DNA from: Antedon mediterranea
Taxonomy: Eukaryota; Echinodermata; Crinoidea; Comatulida; Antedonidae
Assembly: GCF_964355755.1 (NCBI RefSeq)
Contig: NC_092673.1
Span: forward strand, 16,683,001-16,747,000
Length of the DNA stretch: 64,000 bases
Direction: 5' to 3'
Position numbers and translations under genes: made by a program. The notes below the pieces were generated by a model that saw only the letters and a list, made by a program, of their open reading frames with translations, ran no database searches and was not told where the DNA came from. Shown here piece by piece: positions 46,789-56,849 of this stretch. Each line of letters opens with the position of its first letter. Position 1 is the stretch's first letter.

Positions 46789-49269
46789 ATGTCGGCGATT
46801 TACAGATGGCAAGACACAAATTCAAAGAAATTGTACGCGGCACTGATCGTTGAACGTAAATGGATAATACTGGAACGTTTCTCCCCTAGTGATGAATGGA
46901 GTCCACCGTTGCCTACACTCGACGTTACACCGGACACATTGGAAATCGAAATGATAACAAAGCCAAGCTGGAACGGTGTTGTGTTCGGAGACTATAATCC
47001 GCATCCGTTGCGTGAGCGAGGAGTCGCAATGAGACCGACGCTAAATTTAGCTTCGAATCTGTCGATGGCGCAGATATCCGAATGGCCAACGCATGTCGGT
47101 AAGTTCACCGATACCGATATGACGTACGAGAAGAGAACCGATGTTCTTGTGATTAACGGCTGTAGGGTAAACAGATCATATCCGACAATTTCGAGAATCA
47201 TCAATCATCATCTTCACCACCACCGTCCCAATGTGAAAACTAAAAACAAACGTCGACTCATCACGCATATTACACCACCACCACCATCACCACCACCACC
47301 ACCACCACCATCATCATCAGAAGAAGAAGACTTTATGCACACGCCTCGAATGTTGAAGCTGTTCACGTCGATGACAAGCGATCCGAACGTAGCTCTATTG
47401 GCACTCTCATTTGAGCTGTTCACCGCGTCTACCAAAAATGTGCACGCGCTACGACGGCTGCTCTCGAACATATGCGAGAGAACATCGGCATCAGATCACA
47501 TACTGACGCAATCGAAACAGTTTTGGTTTCATATGCGATCGCATGGAATCAATCAACACAACTGGCATTCAAAATCTCCATCGAATGTCGTTGCAAAGGC
47601 GAGAGAGTATCATCGTCCGCCAGTACAAGACGAATTGATTCTGGCCAGCGTTCTGTTGTGGGAAACGGCCACGTTTGCGCGTGGTAGACGTACCCCGTTC
47701 ACTTTTGAAGCAGTAAAGATGCAGTGTTATTTGAACGAAGCGCGTGCTGCTGCTGCTGCTGCTGCTGTTGAAGAAGAAGAAATCCTACGCAGAGCGTTGA
47801 ATGAAGTCGCCAAGAAAAGAGAACGCACGACGTTCGCGTTAGAAGCTGAGAAGATGGGTCTAGAGAACTACGCAGTTATGAACGGTGTCTACATCGATCT
47901 TGAAACAGTTTTGTTCAATCTTCCAAAATTACGCGCTACTCTCTACAAAGAAATCGGAAAAAGATTGTTACTGTTTGAGGATTTTGAAACGACGATTCAA
48001 TGTCTGTGCCTGGACGTGCTTCGACAAGCTTCTTCCTTCTTGAGCAGTTTCGAACTCATCAAATCCATCGCTCCTTTGTATCCGAAAAAACGCAGACGAA
48101 TCACACAGAAACGCATCGAAGGAATCGACAGGTTTCTTACGAATTTTGAGCGACGCGTTGACGGCAAACGAAGAAAACGTTTTGTCAAGTACCTGCAAAC
48201 TTGGATTCCGAAATTTCCTGTTCCGGAACACGACGGTTACGCTTCCTTACAACAAAGATGCGATCAAAACGAGGCGCTTCGACTGTTTGCAATTGCCTAT
48301 CCGGCCATAACATTCTCGTTCGCCGTTCCCGAAGTAAAAAACGACGCCCAGCTTATGTTTGCTCTCGCCAACTGCACATCACACCTGGGTAGACTGATGT
48401 GGTTTGACTTTGATCCGGTGACGGTACGCATCAGATCATCCGTGATCGGTCTCACGCCCCTACAAGAACAACGCCTCGAAATGGCTTCTCTTCAACCAGC
48501 GTATGACGCGTACGAAGAGTCTATCCGCGTCACTCAGCACATTAGACACAGTATACCTTTCATGCACGCATCGATATTCGAAGGCGTTCAAGCCAACGTG
48601 GTTTGCCGACAGAACGAACGCTACGTAACTCGTCTCTCGGCATATCCTCTTATCTTGGCCTCGTATGACGTTATAGACGCGAATGAAGGTAATCGGCAAC
48701 CTCCACAACCCAAACACGGAGAATGTACATCCTATTACCAGAACGTTGTCACTGTCGACAATGCTGGAGTGGTTAAATGGAATCATACATCGCCATGTTT
48801 TGCGCGATTCATTCAATGTGCAAACGTTTTGCTTTTATGTCATAAGAAATCAGACTTTGTTCGTGGCCCTATTCATTCCCCTGAAGATAGCGTTCACGTA
48901 CTTTGTCAACTTGCACTCGATCACAAGGACGACGATAACGATGACGGAGAACTTGCGTCACCGAGATCGTTTCCTTGTCATCTACCTCGACCGTTTGATG
49001 ACAATATAGTATTGATAAACGATGACAGTGGTGGTGATGGCGAGGAGAAAATACGGTTCTGTATCGTCAGCCCGGACGATATGAGGCCTTTTTTCCCAAA
49101 AGATTTCATCGAAAGTATCATTGCCGATCCCCATCGGACGCCCGTTATACAGAAAAAGATGGTGTTTTACTTGAGGGCCGATCTTACCAATGAATACACA
49201 GAAAATCACTTTCTCTCCGACAAGGACAGAAGTGTTCTTGTAGCCGGTTCAATCATAAGACGTCGGTGA
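46789..49269 (+). CDS. Large hypothetical protein, 826 aa
   Basis: An intact frame with ATG at 46789. The N-terminal 120 residues and the long middle look globular; between lie a Pro/Ser/Glu run, and later an Ala/Glu run (GCT and GAA repeats). A basic segment (KKRRRITQKR, near 425) may direct it to the nucleus. There are no membrane segments or motifs I recognise. A tegument protein or a helicase-primase accessory factor would fit the size. It is the last clearly viral-type gene before the repeat-rich flank. Confidence 0.6.
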   Translation: MSAIYRWQDTNSKKLYAALIVERKWIILERFSPSDEWSPPLPTLDVTPDTLEIEMITKPSWNGVVFGDYNPHPLRERGVAMRPTLNLASNLSMAQISEWPTHVGKFTDTDMTYEKRTDVLVINGCRVNRSYPTISRIINHHLHHHRPNVKTKNKRRLITHITPPPPSPPPPPPPSSSEEEDFMHTPRMLKLFTSMTSDPNVALLALSFELFTASTKNVHALRRLLSNICERTSASDHILTQSKQFWFHMRSHGINQHNWHSKSPSNVVAKAREYHRPPVQDELILASVLLWETATFARGRRTPFTFEAVKMQCYLNEARAAAAAAAVEEEEILRRALNEVAKKRERTTFALEAEKMGLENYAVMNGVYIDLETVLFNLPKLRATLYKEIGKRLLLFEDFETTIQCLCLDVLRQASSFLSSFELIKSIAPLYPKKRRRITQKRIEGIDRFLTNFERRVDGKRRKRFVKYLQTWIPKFPVPEHDGYASLQQRCDQNEALRLFAIAYPAITFSFAVPEVKNDAQLMFALANCTSHLGRLMWFDFDPVTVRIRSSVIGLTPLQEQRLEMASLQPAYDAYEESIRVTQHIRHSIPFMHASIFEGVQANVVCRQNERYVTRLSAYPLILASYDVIDANEGNRQPPQPKHGECTSYYQNVVTVDNAGVVKWNHTSPCFARFIQCANVLLLCHKKSDFVRGPIHSPEDSVHVLCQLALDHKDDDNDDGELASPRSFPCHLPRPFDDNIVLINDDSGGDGEEKIRFCIVSPDDMRPFFPKDFIESIIADPHRTPVIQKKMVFYLRADLTNEYTENHFLSDKDRSVLVAGSIIRRR

Positions 49270-49589
49270 ATGAACACACACGCACACAATTCAAAACTCG
49301 GTGTTCAATTTAGTTATTATTAAGCATTGGCAATTTGGAACAGGACAGTGTAGAAATTGAAACATCATCATCCATTTAAGTTTAGTACTTTTTTTACGTA
49401 TGGTGTTTGTTAGCACGCGATTAATAGCGCCTAAAATTTTCGGTGAAGATATATACTTATTGTCAAACCTGCTAATGATAAAATAATTTTCATAAAGCCC
49501 GGCGAGCAGTCTTGTCCAAAAAAAAAAAAGAGAGCAAAAGGGTTTAATTTGTGATTGTGAGATTAATATTAAAATAATAATTAAAAAAA

Positions 49590-50535
49590 ATTTAATTTCA
49601 ACACAAGGCTCCTTTTGTGGTGACACGAGCCATATTTTCTTTTATTATCCCTAACACAATGTTCTCGAAAAAAAAAATTGACCATAACGTGTCACTTTGT
49701 AAACTAAACGGTATACATTCTTTTAGTTATAGTTGTTCACTAACACGATTTATTCGATAATGAACCTTAATTAAAAAAAAACAAACAAAAGTGTATTCGA
49801 AGTTATACTAAACGGTATATTAATAGAAGACAAAGTATTTGTTATCGATGAAGGGATAATGAAATTGATATTATTATAATTTAAACGGCGTGTTTAGTAT
49901 TTTGTAGTCCTGATAACGAATACAATAAGTAGTTCGCCCTCTATTGACAAATAATATACCTGCGTTATACGCCGCGTGACAGACAATAATTATACTAGGC
50001 CTACTGTGTTTCTTAATGGGTATATTTTAGTTTTATTATAGAAGTTCTGTAACGCGATGTTGTCGATAAAGGGATAATGAATTGATAAAGGGATAATGAA
50101 TTGATGATTGAGTGAGAAGTATAAGGAATGATCTAGAAGGTTAAGAACATAATATTTTGTATAAGGGGATGTATGTTCTGTCTTGTGTGTAAACTGAATG
50201 CTTAAACATTGACGCACACTGCCATTGAGGTCGAAGTAATCTTTGCATACGGATGCGTGTTACTGCTCTATCAAGATCAGGACTGCATTATTCACACACA
50301 TAAAACACTGAGAGTAATAAAGAGAATCTATGCTTGATTGTTTTACACTCGAAAAATGTATTAGTATTTTGTAATAAAATAAAGGTAATTCAAATTGTCA
50401 CATGATGCATTAATAAATTAATTAATGTTCATAAACGTCCAAATACTAGTTTTCTAGCATTTGTATTAAAATAATGCCTGCTATCTGTCTATATAGCAGA
50501 TATATTTTCATGTTTCGTTCTGCTCTGCATACGGG

Positions 50536-50582
<47 letters not shown>

Positions 50583-50750
50583 TTCTACTGACTGACTGAC
50601 TGACGTTCACGATCTAACGTTACCGCTCCAAGAATTCAATACTACAATACATTGTTTCTTGTAATATTGATATTGCTATACCTTTCAATGTTCATAAATG
50701 TCAATATGCTGGTGTCTCCTATTCCATCTATCTTTGGTACAGTTCTTGAG
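49590..50750 (+). repeat. Tandem ~1.7-kb unit, copy A
   Basis: From AATTTCAACACAAGGCTCC at 49,594 the sequence matches copy B starting at 51,301, with small differences, to the landmark TTTGGTACAGTTCTTGA near 50,745. The offset drifts from 1707 to 1668 bp, mostly because of a longer GT run in this copy. The last ~280 bp resemble parts of the AlkB-like gene further right. Confidence 0.8.
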
Positions 50751-50849
50751 GATGAGGATACTAAAGACTGGATGGGGATAGACAAAGGTTCTGACGGCGA
50801 GGATAGTTATTGAAAACGAAGAAGAATGTGTAAGAATTTGTATAGGCCT

Positions 50850-51240
50850 AATCATGATCTAGAGTAGAAGTGAGTTATGTTAACAGATTGTGTGTGCTCA
50901 AAATAATCCATTAATCAAAATAATTATGCATTTTTAATTGTTGATTTTATATATGAAGATGATAATAAAATTGAAAGAAATTAAAGTGTATTCTTTATTC
51001 GTATTCATTGTTTAAGTGTGTAAAATTTCATGTAGATCCAGTAATAATAACTAATGGTATCCAATGCGAATGTGTTGTGGTTATTGAATAGAACCAATGT
51101 AATGGTCCACTGAACTTCAAAGGCTGCTTTCTAATTGTTGATAATCTATTGAATTCGGAAGTAATCTATTGAATTCGGAGGTGATTTGTTGAAATCGGGT
51201 CATATTTAATTGCCTTGAAAGAAATATAAAGCAAGTTACA
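50850..51240 (+). repeat. Dispersed ~370-bp repeat, direct copy
   Basis: The partner of the inverted copy inside the viral cluster at 28,449-28,815. It lies between the two tandem units. Confidence 0.75.
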
Positions 51241-51296
51241 TATTTTTTTGGAAAGTTTAAAGAATGGAGATTAATATAATAATAATAATAATAAAA

Positions 51297-52415
51297 TTTT
51301 AATTTCAACACAAGGCTCCTTTTGTGGTGACACTAGCCATATTTTCTTTTATTATCCCTAACACGATGTTCTCTAAAAAAAAAAATTGACCATAACATGT
51401 CACTTTGTAAACTAAACGGTATACATTCTTTTAGTTATAGTTGTTCACTAACACGATTTATTCGATAATGAACCCTAATTAAAAAAAACAAACAAAAGTG
51501 TATTCGAAGTTATACTAAACGGTATATTAATAGAAGACAAAGTATTTGTTATCGATGAAGGGATAATGAAATTGATATTATTATAATTTAAACGGCGTGT
51601 TTAGTATTTTGTAGTCCTGATAACGAATACAATAAGTAGTTCGCCCTCTATTGACAAATAATATACCTGCGTTATATGCCGCGTGACAGACAATAATTAT
51701 AGGCCTATTGTGTTTCTAAATGGGTATATTTTAGTTTTATTATAGAAGCTCTGTAACGCGATGTTGTCGATAAAGGGATAATGAATTGATAAAAGGATAA
51801 TGAATTGATGATTGAGTGAGAAGTATAAGGAATGATCTAGAAGGTTATGAACATAATATTGTATAAGGCGATGTATGTTCTCTCTTGTGTGTAAACTGAA
51901 TGCTTAAACATTGACGCACACTGTCATTGAGGTCGAAGTAATCATTGGATACGGATGCGTGTTACTGCTATATCAGGATCAGGACTGCATTATTCAAACA
52001 CATAAAACACTGAGAGTAATAAAGAGAATCTATGCTTGATTGTTTTACACTCGAAAAATTTATTAGTATTTTGTAATAAAATAAAGGTAATTCAAATTGT
52101 TACATGATGCATTAATAAATTAATTAATGTTCATAAACGTCCAAATACTAGTTTTCTAGAATTTGTATTAAAATAATGTCTGCTATCTGTCTATGTAGCA
52201 GATATATGTTCATGTTTCGTTCTGTTCTGCATACGGGATGTGTGTGTGTGTGTCTTCTACTGACTGGCTGACGTTCACGATTTAACGTTACCGCTCCAAG
52301 AATTCAATACTACAATACATTGTTTGTTGTAATATTGATATTGCTATACCTTTCAATGTTCATAAATGTCAATATGCTGGTGCTTCCTATTCCATCTATC
52401 TTTGGTACAGTTCTT
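51297..52415 (+). repeat. Tandem ~1.7-kb unit, copy B
   Basis: The second copy of the segment at 49,590-50,750. It continues without a break into the 3' end of the AlkB-like gene, whereas copy A diverges there, so the unit boundary lies within that gene. Confidence 0.8.
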
Positions 52416-52984
52416 GACCATTCATTGATTGTTTCAGAATTTATTACCAGCATCGAACCGTGCTCCATTTTTATGTTCACAGGTTTAATGTTTTTGTTGG
52501 TGCGGTGTTCGAATCTACAGATTCTAGTAGGTCCCAGAGACATAATGCATACAGGACTTATTTTGCTCCTTTGTACATCATTAAGATAGCATTCCGCTGA
52601 ATCCTCTGCTCTTGTCAAAGTTACCATATTGTAAAAATGACCAGTCGCAATGTGTATCCATTCACGCATTTCGAGTAGAAACTTTGGCCAGTAACACAGA
52701 GGACTTCTCGCTGTGTCGTCGATGTTTGTGTGAACTCCTATTTGGAATGACAACTCCAAATCACCGTACGCTGCACATCTAATGTGATCTACTTCAGTGA
52801 TCACATCGCGTAACTTATATAGAGAATCGAATAAATGTGTTTTCCTACATTGTTTTAATATAGTGTCTGCTATCAGTCTATGTAGCAGATGTACACGAAC
52901 GCATTTCATGTTATCTTCCGGTCTGCATACGGTGTGTGAATGAAAGCCGAAATAAAACTCATCTTCTGACTGGCTGACGTTCAT
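52310..52984 (-). CDS. AlkB-like 2-oxoglutarate/iron dioxygenase, degenerate
   Basis: A 224-residue frame from ATG 52984. The C-terminal half follows the AlkB pattern: CIMSLGPTRICRFEH (about 146-160), GSMLVIN (176-182), WSRTVPK (189-195) and ILTFMNIE (204-211). The iron and 2-oxoglutarate ligands appear lost: the first metal site reads L-N-D (134-136) where H-x-D is expected, the distal histidine position reads Arg191, and the usual arginine of the last motif is absent. AlkB-type enzymes remove methyl groups from nucleic acids; this copy is probably inactive. Partial copies of its two ends lie at 50,470-50,745 and 52,170-52,310, so it belongs to a locally duplicated family. It may be host or transposon derived. 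Confidence 0.45.
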   Translation of the reverse strand: MNVSQSEDEFYFGFHSHTVCRPEDNMKCVRVHLLHRLIADTILKQCRKTHLFDSLYKLRDVITEVDHIRCAAYGDLELSFQIGVHTNIDDTARSPLCYWPKFLLEMREWIHIATGHFYNMVTLTRAEDSAECYLNDVQRSKISPVCIMSLGPTRICRFEHRTNKNIKPVNIKMEHGSMLVINSETINEWSRTVPKIDGIGSTSILTFMNIERYSNINITTNNVL

Positions 52985-53076
52985 GATTACTTTATTGCTA
53001 CAAGAATTCACTACAACTTCCAATTAAAGTTTGAAACTAAAACTCCATACTGGTCGATTTTTATACTTTGCGATGA

Positions 53077-53509
53077 AGGTTAACTACACGCGTTGTCAAC
53101 AAACAACGAAACCGATGAATGATTGTCGATTATACTGATGTGTATGTGTGGTGCGCGCTTTAAAATTCGTATTGAATATATCGTGCCTTCTCTTCCTCCT
53201 ACCCGGCTTAATTTGCGTATGGTTTTCGAATGATGATCATGAAACACACAAACGGGTGTAATTCCATCGTTAGTTACTTTAGTGTTACAATAAAACCGTC
53301 TCTCGGCAATATGATGGAAATAAGCGTCACTGTCGGTAAATGTATACACCGGTCCCAAAGAGTCAGGGTCAATTACTTTTTTTTAAGAAATATGTTTAAT
53401 GTGTATTATTATTATTATAGTTTAATATAAGCGTATTTTATAAATTTAATCTCCATTGATTCTATCATCATATTTTAAAATCAAAATGCTATGTTTTAAA
53501 TTCTATTTG

Positions 53510-53549
<40 letters not shown>

Positions 53550-54028
53550 TCCCTCTCCTTCTCTCCTTATTAATTTAGATTCGACTATGTAGAAACGGAA
53601 TTTAATTTCCAAATTAAAACACTGCATTGTAACAATATTATAATCGGTCTGCTTTTCTTTTATCGATGATGACAATAGAAATAAGGGTAGGGCGTGTGTA
53701 TGTATCACCGCCGGTCAGTGTACACACCAGGTCACAAAGCTTTAAAGAAATATTTTTAATTGTTATCCCGAATATGTGTGTTAGAGTAATTCGTTTTGGT
53801 ATATAATCATTTTGGTATACTAACAATTTGAACAAGCTGCCTCTACGCGCCTAGTCGTAAATCCAATCCTAGATTCTATATTTACCGATATTGCGCCCCC
53901 TATATAGTTTTTGATAAATTACTAATAATGTTATGGTATCGATAGATTGTAAGCCAGCTGAATGGTTAGTTCTTGAGTCTCGTAATGTAACGCTGTAGCA
54001 TTAGGCTAGGGTTCGAGAATTGATTTGA

Positions 54029-54059
<31 letters not shown>

Positions 54060-54103
54060 TTAATATTTGTTTTACTCACCATCTTCTTTATTGACCATAG
54101 TTA
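53077..54103 (+). repeat. Tandem ~1.05-kb repeat, unit 1
   Basis: Begins at AAGGTTAACTACACGCG and recurs at 54,104 and 55,194. Each unit contains a ~270-bp region with an open minus-strand frame (53,080-53,358 in unit 1, without an ATG), a CT-rich microsatellite (53,513-53,570), and a tRNA-like segment with a TA run. The conserved frame may be a remnant of coding sequence next to the AlkB-like gene. Confidence 0.8.
53945..54060 (+). mobile_element. tRNA-derived SINE-like unit, copy 1
   Basis: The segment has an A-box-like GCTGAATGGTTAG at about 53,957, a B-box-like GGGTTCGAGAATT at about 54,009, spaced about 50 bp apart, and ends in a (TA)n run. That is the head and simple-repeat tail of a tRNA-derived SINE. 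It recurs in the next tandem unit. Confidence 0.45.
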
Positions 54104-55099
54104 AGGTTAACTACACGCGATTTGTCAACAAACAACGAAACCGATGAATGATTGTCGATTACACTGATGTGTATGTGTGGTGCGCGCTTTTAAATTCGTA
54201 TTGAATATATCGTGCCTCCTCTTCCTCCTACCCGGCTTAATTTGCGTATGGTTTTCGAATGATGATCATGAAATACACAAACGGGTGTAATTCCATCGTT
54301 AGTTACTTTAGTGTTTCAATAAAACCGTCTCTGCAATATCATGGAAATAAGCGTCACTGTCGGTAAATGTATACACCGGTCCCAAAGAGTCAGGGTCAAT
54401 TAATTTTTTAAAGAAATATGTTTAATGTGTATTATTATTATTATTATAGTTTAATATATTAAGCGTATTTTATAAATTTCATCTCCATCGATTCTACCAT
54501 CACATTTTAAAATCAAAATGCTATGTTTTAAATTCTATCTAGGTTTCTCTCTCTCTCTCTCTCTCTCTCTCCTTCTCTCCTTATTAATTTGGATTCGACT
54601 ATGTAGAAACGGAATCTTCTCTCCCTCTCCTTCTCTCCTTATTAATTTGGATTCGACTATGTAGAAACGGAATTTAATTTCCAAATTAAAACACTGCATT
54701 GTAACAATATTATAATCGGTCTGCTTTTCTTTCATCGATGATGACAATAGAAATAAGGGTAGGGCGTGTGTATGTATCACCGCCGGTCAGTGTACACACC
54801 AGGTCACAAAGCTTTAAAGAAATATTTTTAATTGTTATCCCGAATATGTGTGTTAGAGTAATTCGTTTTGATATATAATCATTTTGGTATACTAACAATT
54901 TGAACAAGCTGCCTCTACGCGCCTAGTCGTAAATCCAATCCTAGATTCTATATTTACCGATATTGCGCCCCCTATATAGTTTTTGATAAATTACTAATAA
55001 TGTTATGGTATCGATAGATTGTAAGCCAGCTGAATGGTTAGTTCTTGAGTCTCGTAATGTAACGCTGTAGCATTAGGCTAGGGTTCGAGAATTGATTTG

Positions 55100-55154
<55 letters not shown>

Positions 55155-55193
55155 ATATTTGTTTTACTCACCATCTTCTTTATTGACCATAGT
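54104..55193 (+). repeat. Tandem ~1.05-kb repeat, unit 2
   Basis: Matches unit 1 closely over its whole length. It has a local duplication of about 65 bp within the CT-rich part (54,590-54,670) and a much longer (TA)n run (about 55,104-55,150). Confidence 0.8.
55016..55155 (+). mobile_element. tRNA-derived SINE-like unit, copy 2
   Basis: Same A-box and B-box landmarks as copy 1, followed by a longer TA run. It was duplicated with the surrounding unit and not inserted independently. Confidence 0.45.
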
Positions 55194-55780
55194 TAAGGTT
55201 AACTACACGCGATTTGTCAACAAACAACGAAACCGATGAATGATTGTCGATTACACTGATGTGTATGTGTGGTGCGCGCTTTTAAATTCGTATTGAATAT
55301 ATCGTGCCTCCTCTTCCTCCTACCCTGCTTAATTTGCGTATGGTTTTCGAATGATGATCATGAAATACACAAACGGGTGTAATTCCATCGTTAGTTACTT
55401 TAGTGTTTCAATAAAACCGTCTCTGCAATATGATGGAAATAAGCGTCACTGTCGGTTAATGTATACACCGGTCCCAAAGAGTCAGGGTCAATTACTTTTT
55501 TTTTAGAAATATGTTTAATGTGTATTATTATTATTATAGTTTAATATAAGCGTATTTTATAAATTTCATCTCCATCGATTCTATAATCATATTTTAAAAT
55601 CAAAATGCTATGTTTTAAATTCTATCTAGGTTTCTCTCTCTCTCTCTCTCTGCCCCTCTCCTTCTCTGCTTATTAATTTGGATTCGACTATGTAGAAACG
55701 GAATTTAGATTCCAAATTAAAACACTGCATTGTAACAATATTATAATCGGTCTGCATTGCTTTTATCGATGATGACAATA
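55194..55780 (+). repeat. Tandem ~1.05-kb repeat, unit 3, truncated
   Basis: Matches the first ~590 bp of units 1 and 2, then stops where the 30-bp minisatellite begins. Confidence 0.8.
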
Positions 55781-55784
55781 GAGA

Positions 55785-56145
55785 TTATGCACATAAGGCA
55801 TGTGTATTGTTAGATTGTACACATAAGGCATGTGTATTGTTAGATTGTACACATAAGGCATGTGCATTGTTAGATTGTACACATAAGGCATGTGCATTGT
55901 TAGATTGTACACATAAGGCATGTGTATTGTTAGATTGTGCACATAAGGCATGTGCATTGTTAGATTGTACACATAAGGCATGTGTATTGTTAGATTGTAC
56001 ACATAAGGCATGTGTATTGTTAGATTGTACACATAAGGCATGTGTATTGTTAGATTGTACACATAAGGCATGTGCAGTGTTAGATTGTGTACATAAGGCA
56101 TGTGCATTGTTAGATTGTACACATAAGGCATGTGCATTGTTACCG
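55785..56145. repeat. 30-bp minisatellite, about 12 copies
   Basis: The unit is built around ACACATAAGGCATGTG and ATTGTTAGATTGT, with one- or two-base variants. Because 30 is a multiple of three and the unit lacks stops in several frames, long artificial reading frames appear on both strands. Each unit also holds an imperfect palindrome, CACATAAGGCATGTG. Confidence 0.92.
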
Positions 56146-56849
56146 CACAAAATAAAACTGATGAGAAATTTAATTTCATTATGCAATTTTATCTTAATTA
56201 GTCAGTAAAACATTTTTTCATGGCTTACTAATGGAGATTTTGATGTAGTTTTATTTGATTAACAAATGGTAACATGCATTGATAGTTGACAAACATTTTG
56301 TGGTTTTAATAAAATGAAATAATTTATTATATAATATAGAGTAAATTACACAGAAAAAGTAATGTGATGATGTGTGTTTGCCTAGCCTTTGTTTACTGTG
56401 CACTTTCACATTGGCTGGAAAATGCCAGGGCAATTTACAGTCATTGTTGTCTTTCAGGTTTAGACTTATTATTATTAATTATAGAAGTGATTATTAATTT
56501 CCAATAGACCATATCATAAAAACCCATCAAAAACTGCGTTTGTGATTTTGTTCTCTTAGACCGTGGGCTGATGCTCAAAATTGTGACTTGTCGTGGTGCC
56601 ACCCCTGGCAGCTACCCAGTTTTTATATATAAAGTTGTAAAAAAAATTTAAAACATAAAACACCAACTCGCCATCGTCGTAAATAAACAGTTTTAATAAA
56701 AAACGATAAACTACGAAGAAAAATCAACAGTTAAATACCAACGGTTGGACCAATCACAATTAACCTCTCATATGTGAGAAACAATCTCATCCAATGAGAA
56801 ACGTTTTAACACAGCCGTGTGGCTCGGTTCATCGCGTCAATACAGAAAC

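Larger units (their letters stand above)
49270..52309. other. Repeat-rich AT flank without genes
   Basis: Three kilobases with no credible gene. It consists mainly of two tandem copies of a ~1.1-kb repeated segment (49,590-50,750 and 51,297-52,415) separated by a dispersed repeat (50,850-51,240), with a long (GT)n run at about 50,538-50,580. Confidence 0.7.

Noticed and set aside
1-49269. Polinton/adintovirus or nimavirus-like insert
   Set aside because: No integrase or protein-primed polymerase was seen, and the protease/scaffold and primase fit herpesviruses; WSSV-like genes were not recognised.
53496-53835. Minus-strand frames rich in EREREG
   Set aside because: They read through a CT microsatellite and are not supported by a start context or known domain.
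55785-56145. Possible CRISPR array
   Set aside because: The 30-bp units are directly adjacent with no variable spacers, and the context is a eukaryotic genome.
55763-56208. Long open frames on both strands with CTHKACVLLD or HMPYVYNLT repeats
   Set aside because: They are produced by the 30-bp minisatellite, whose length is a multiple of three and which lacks stops in several frames.
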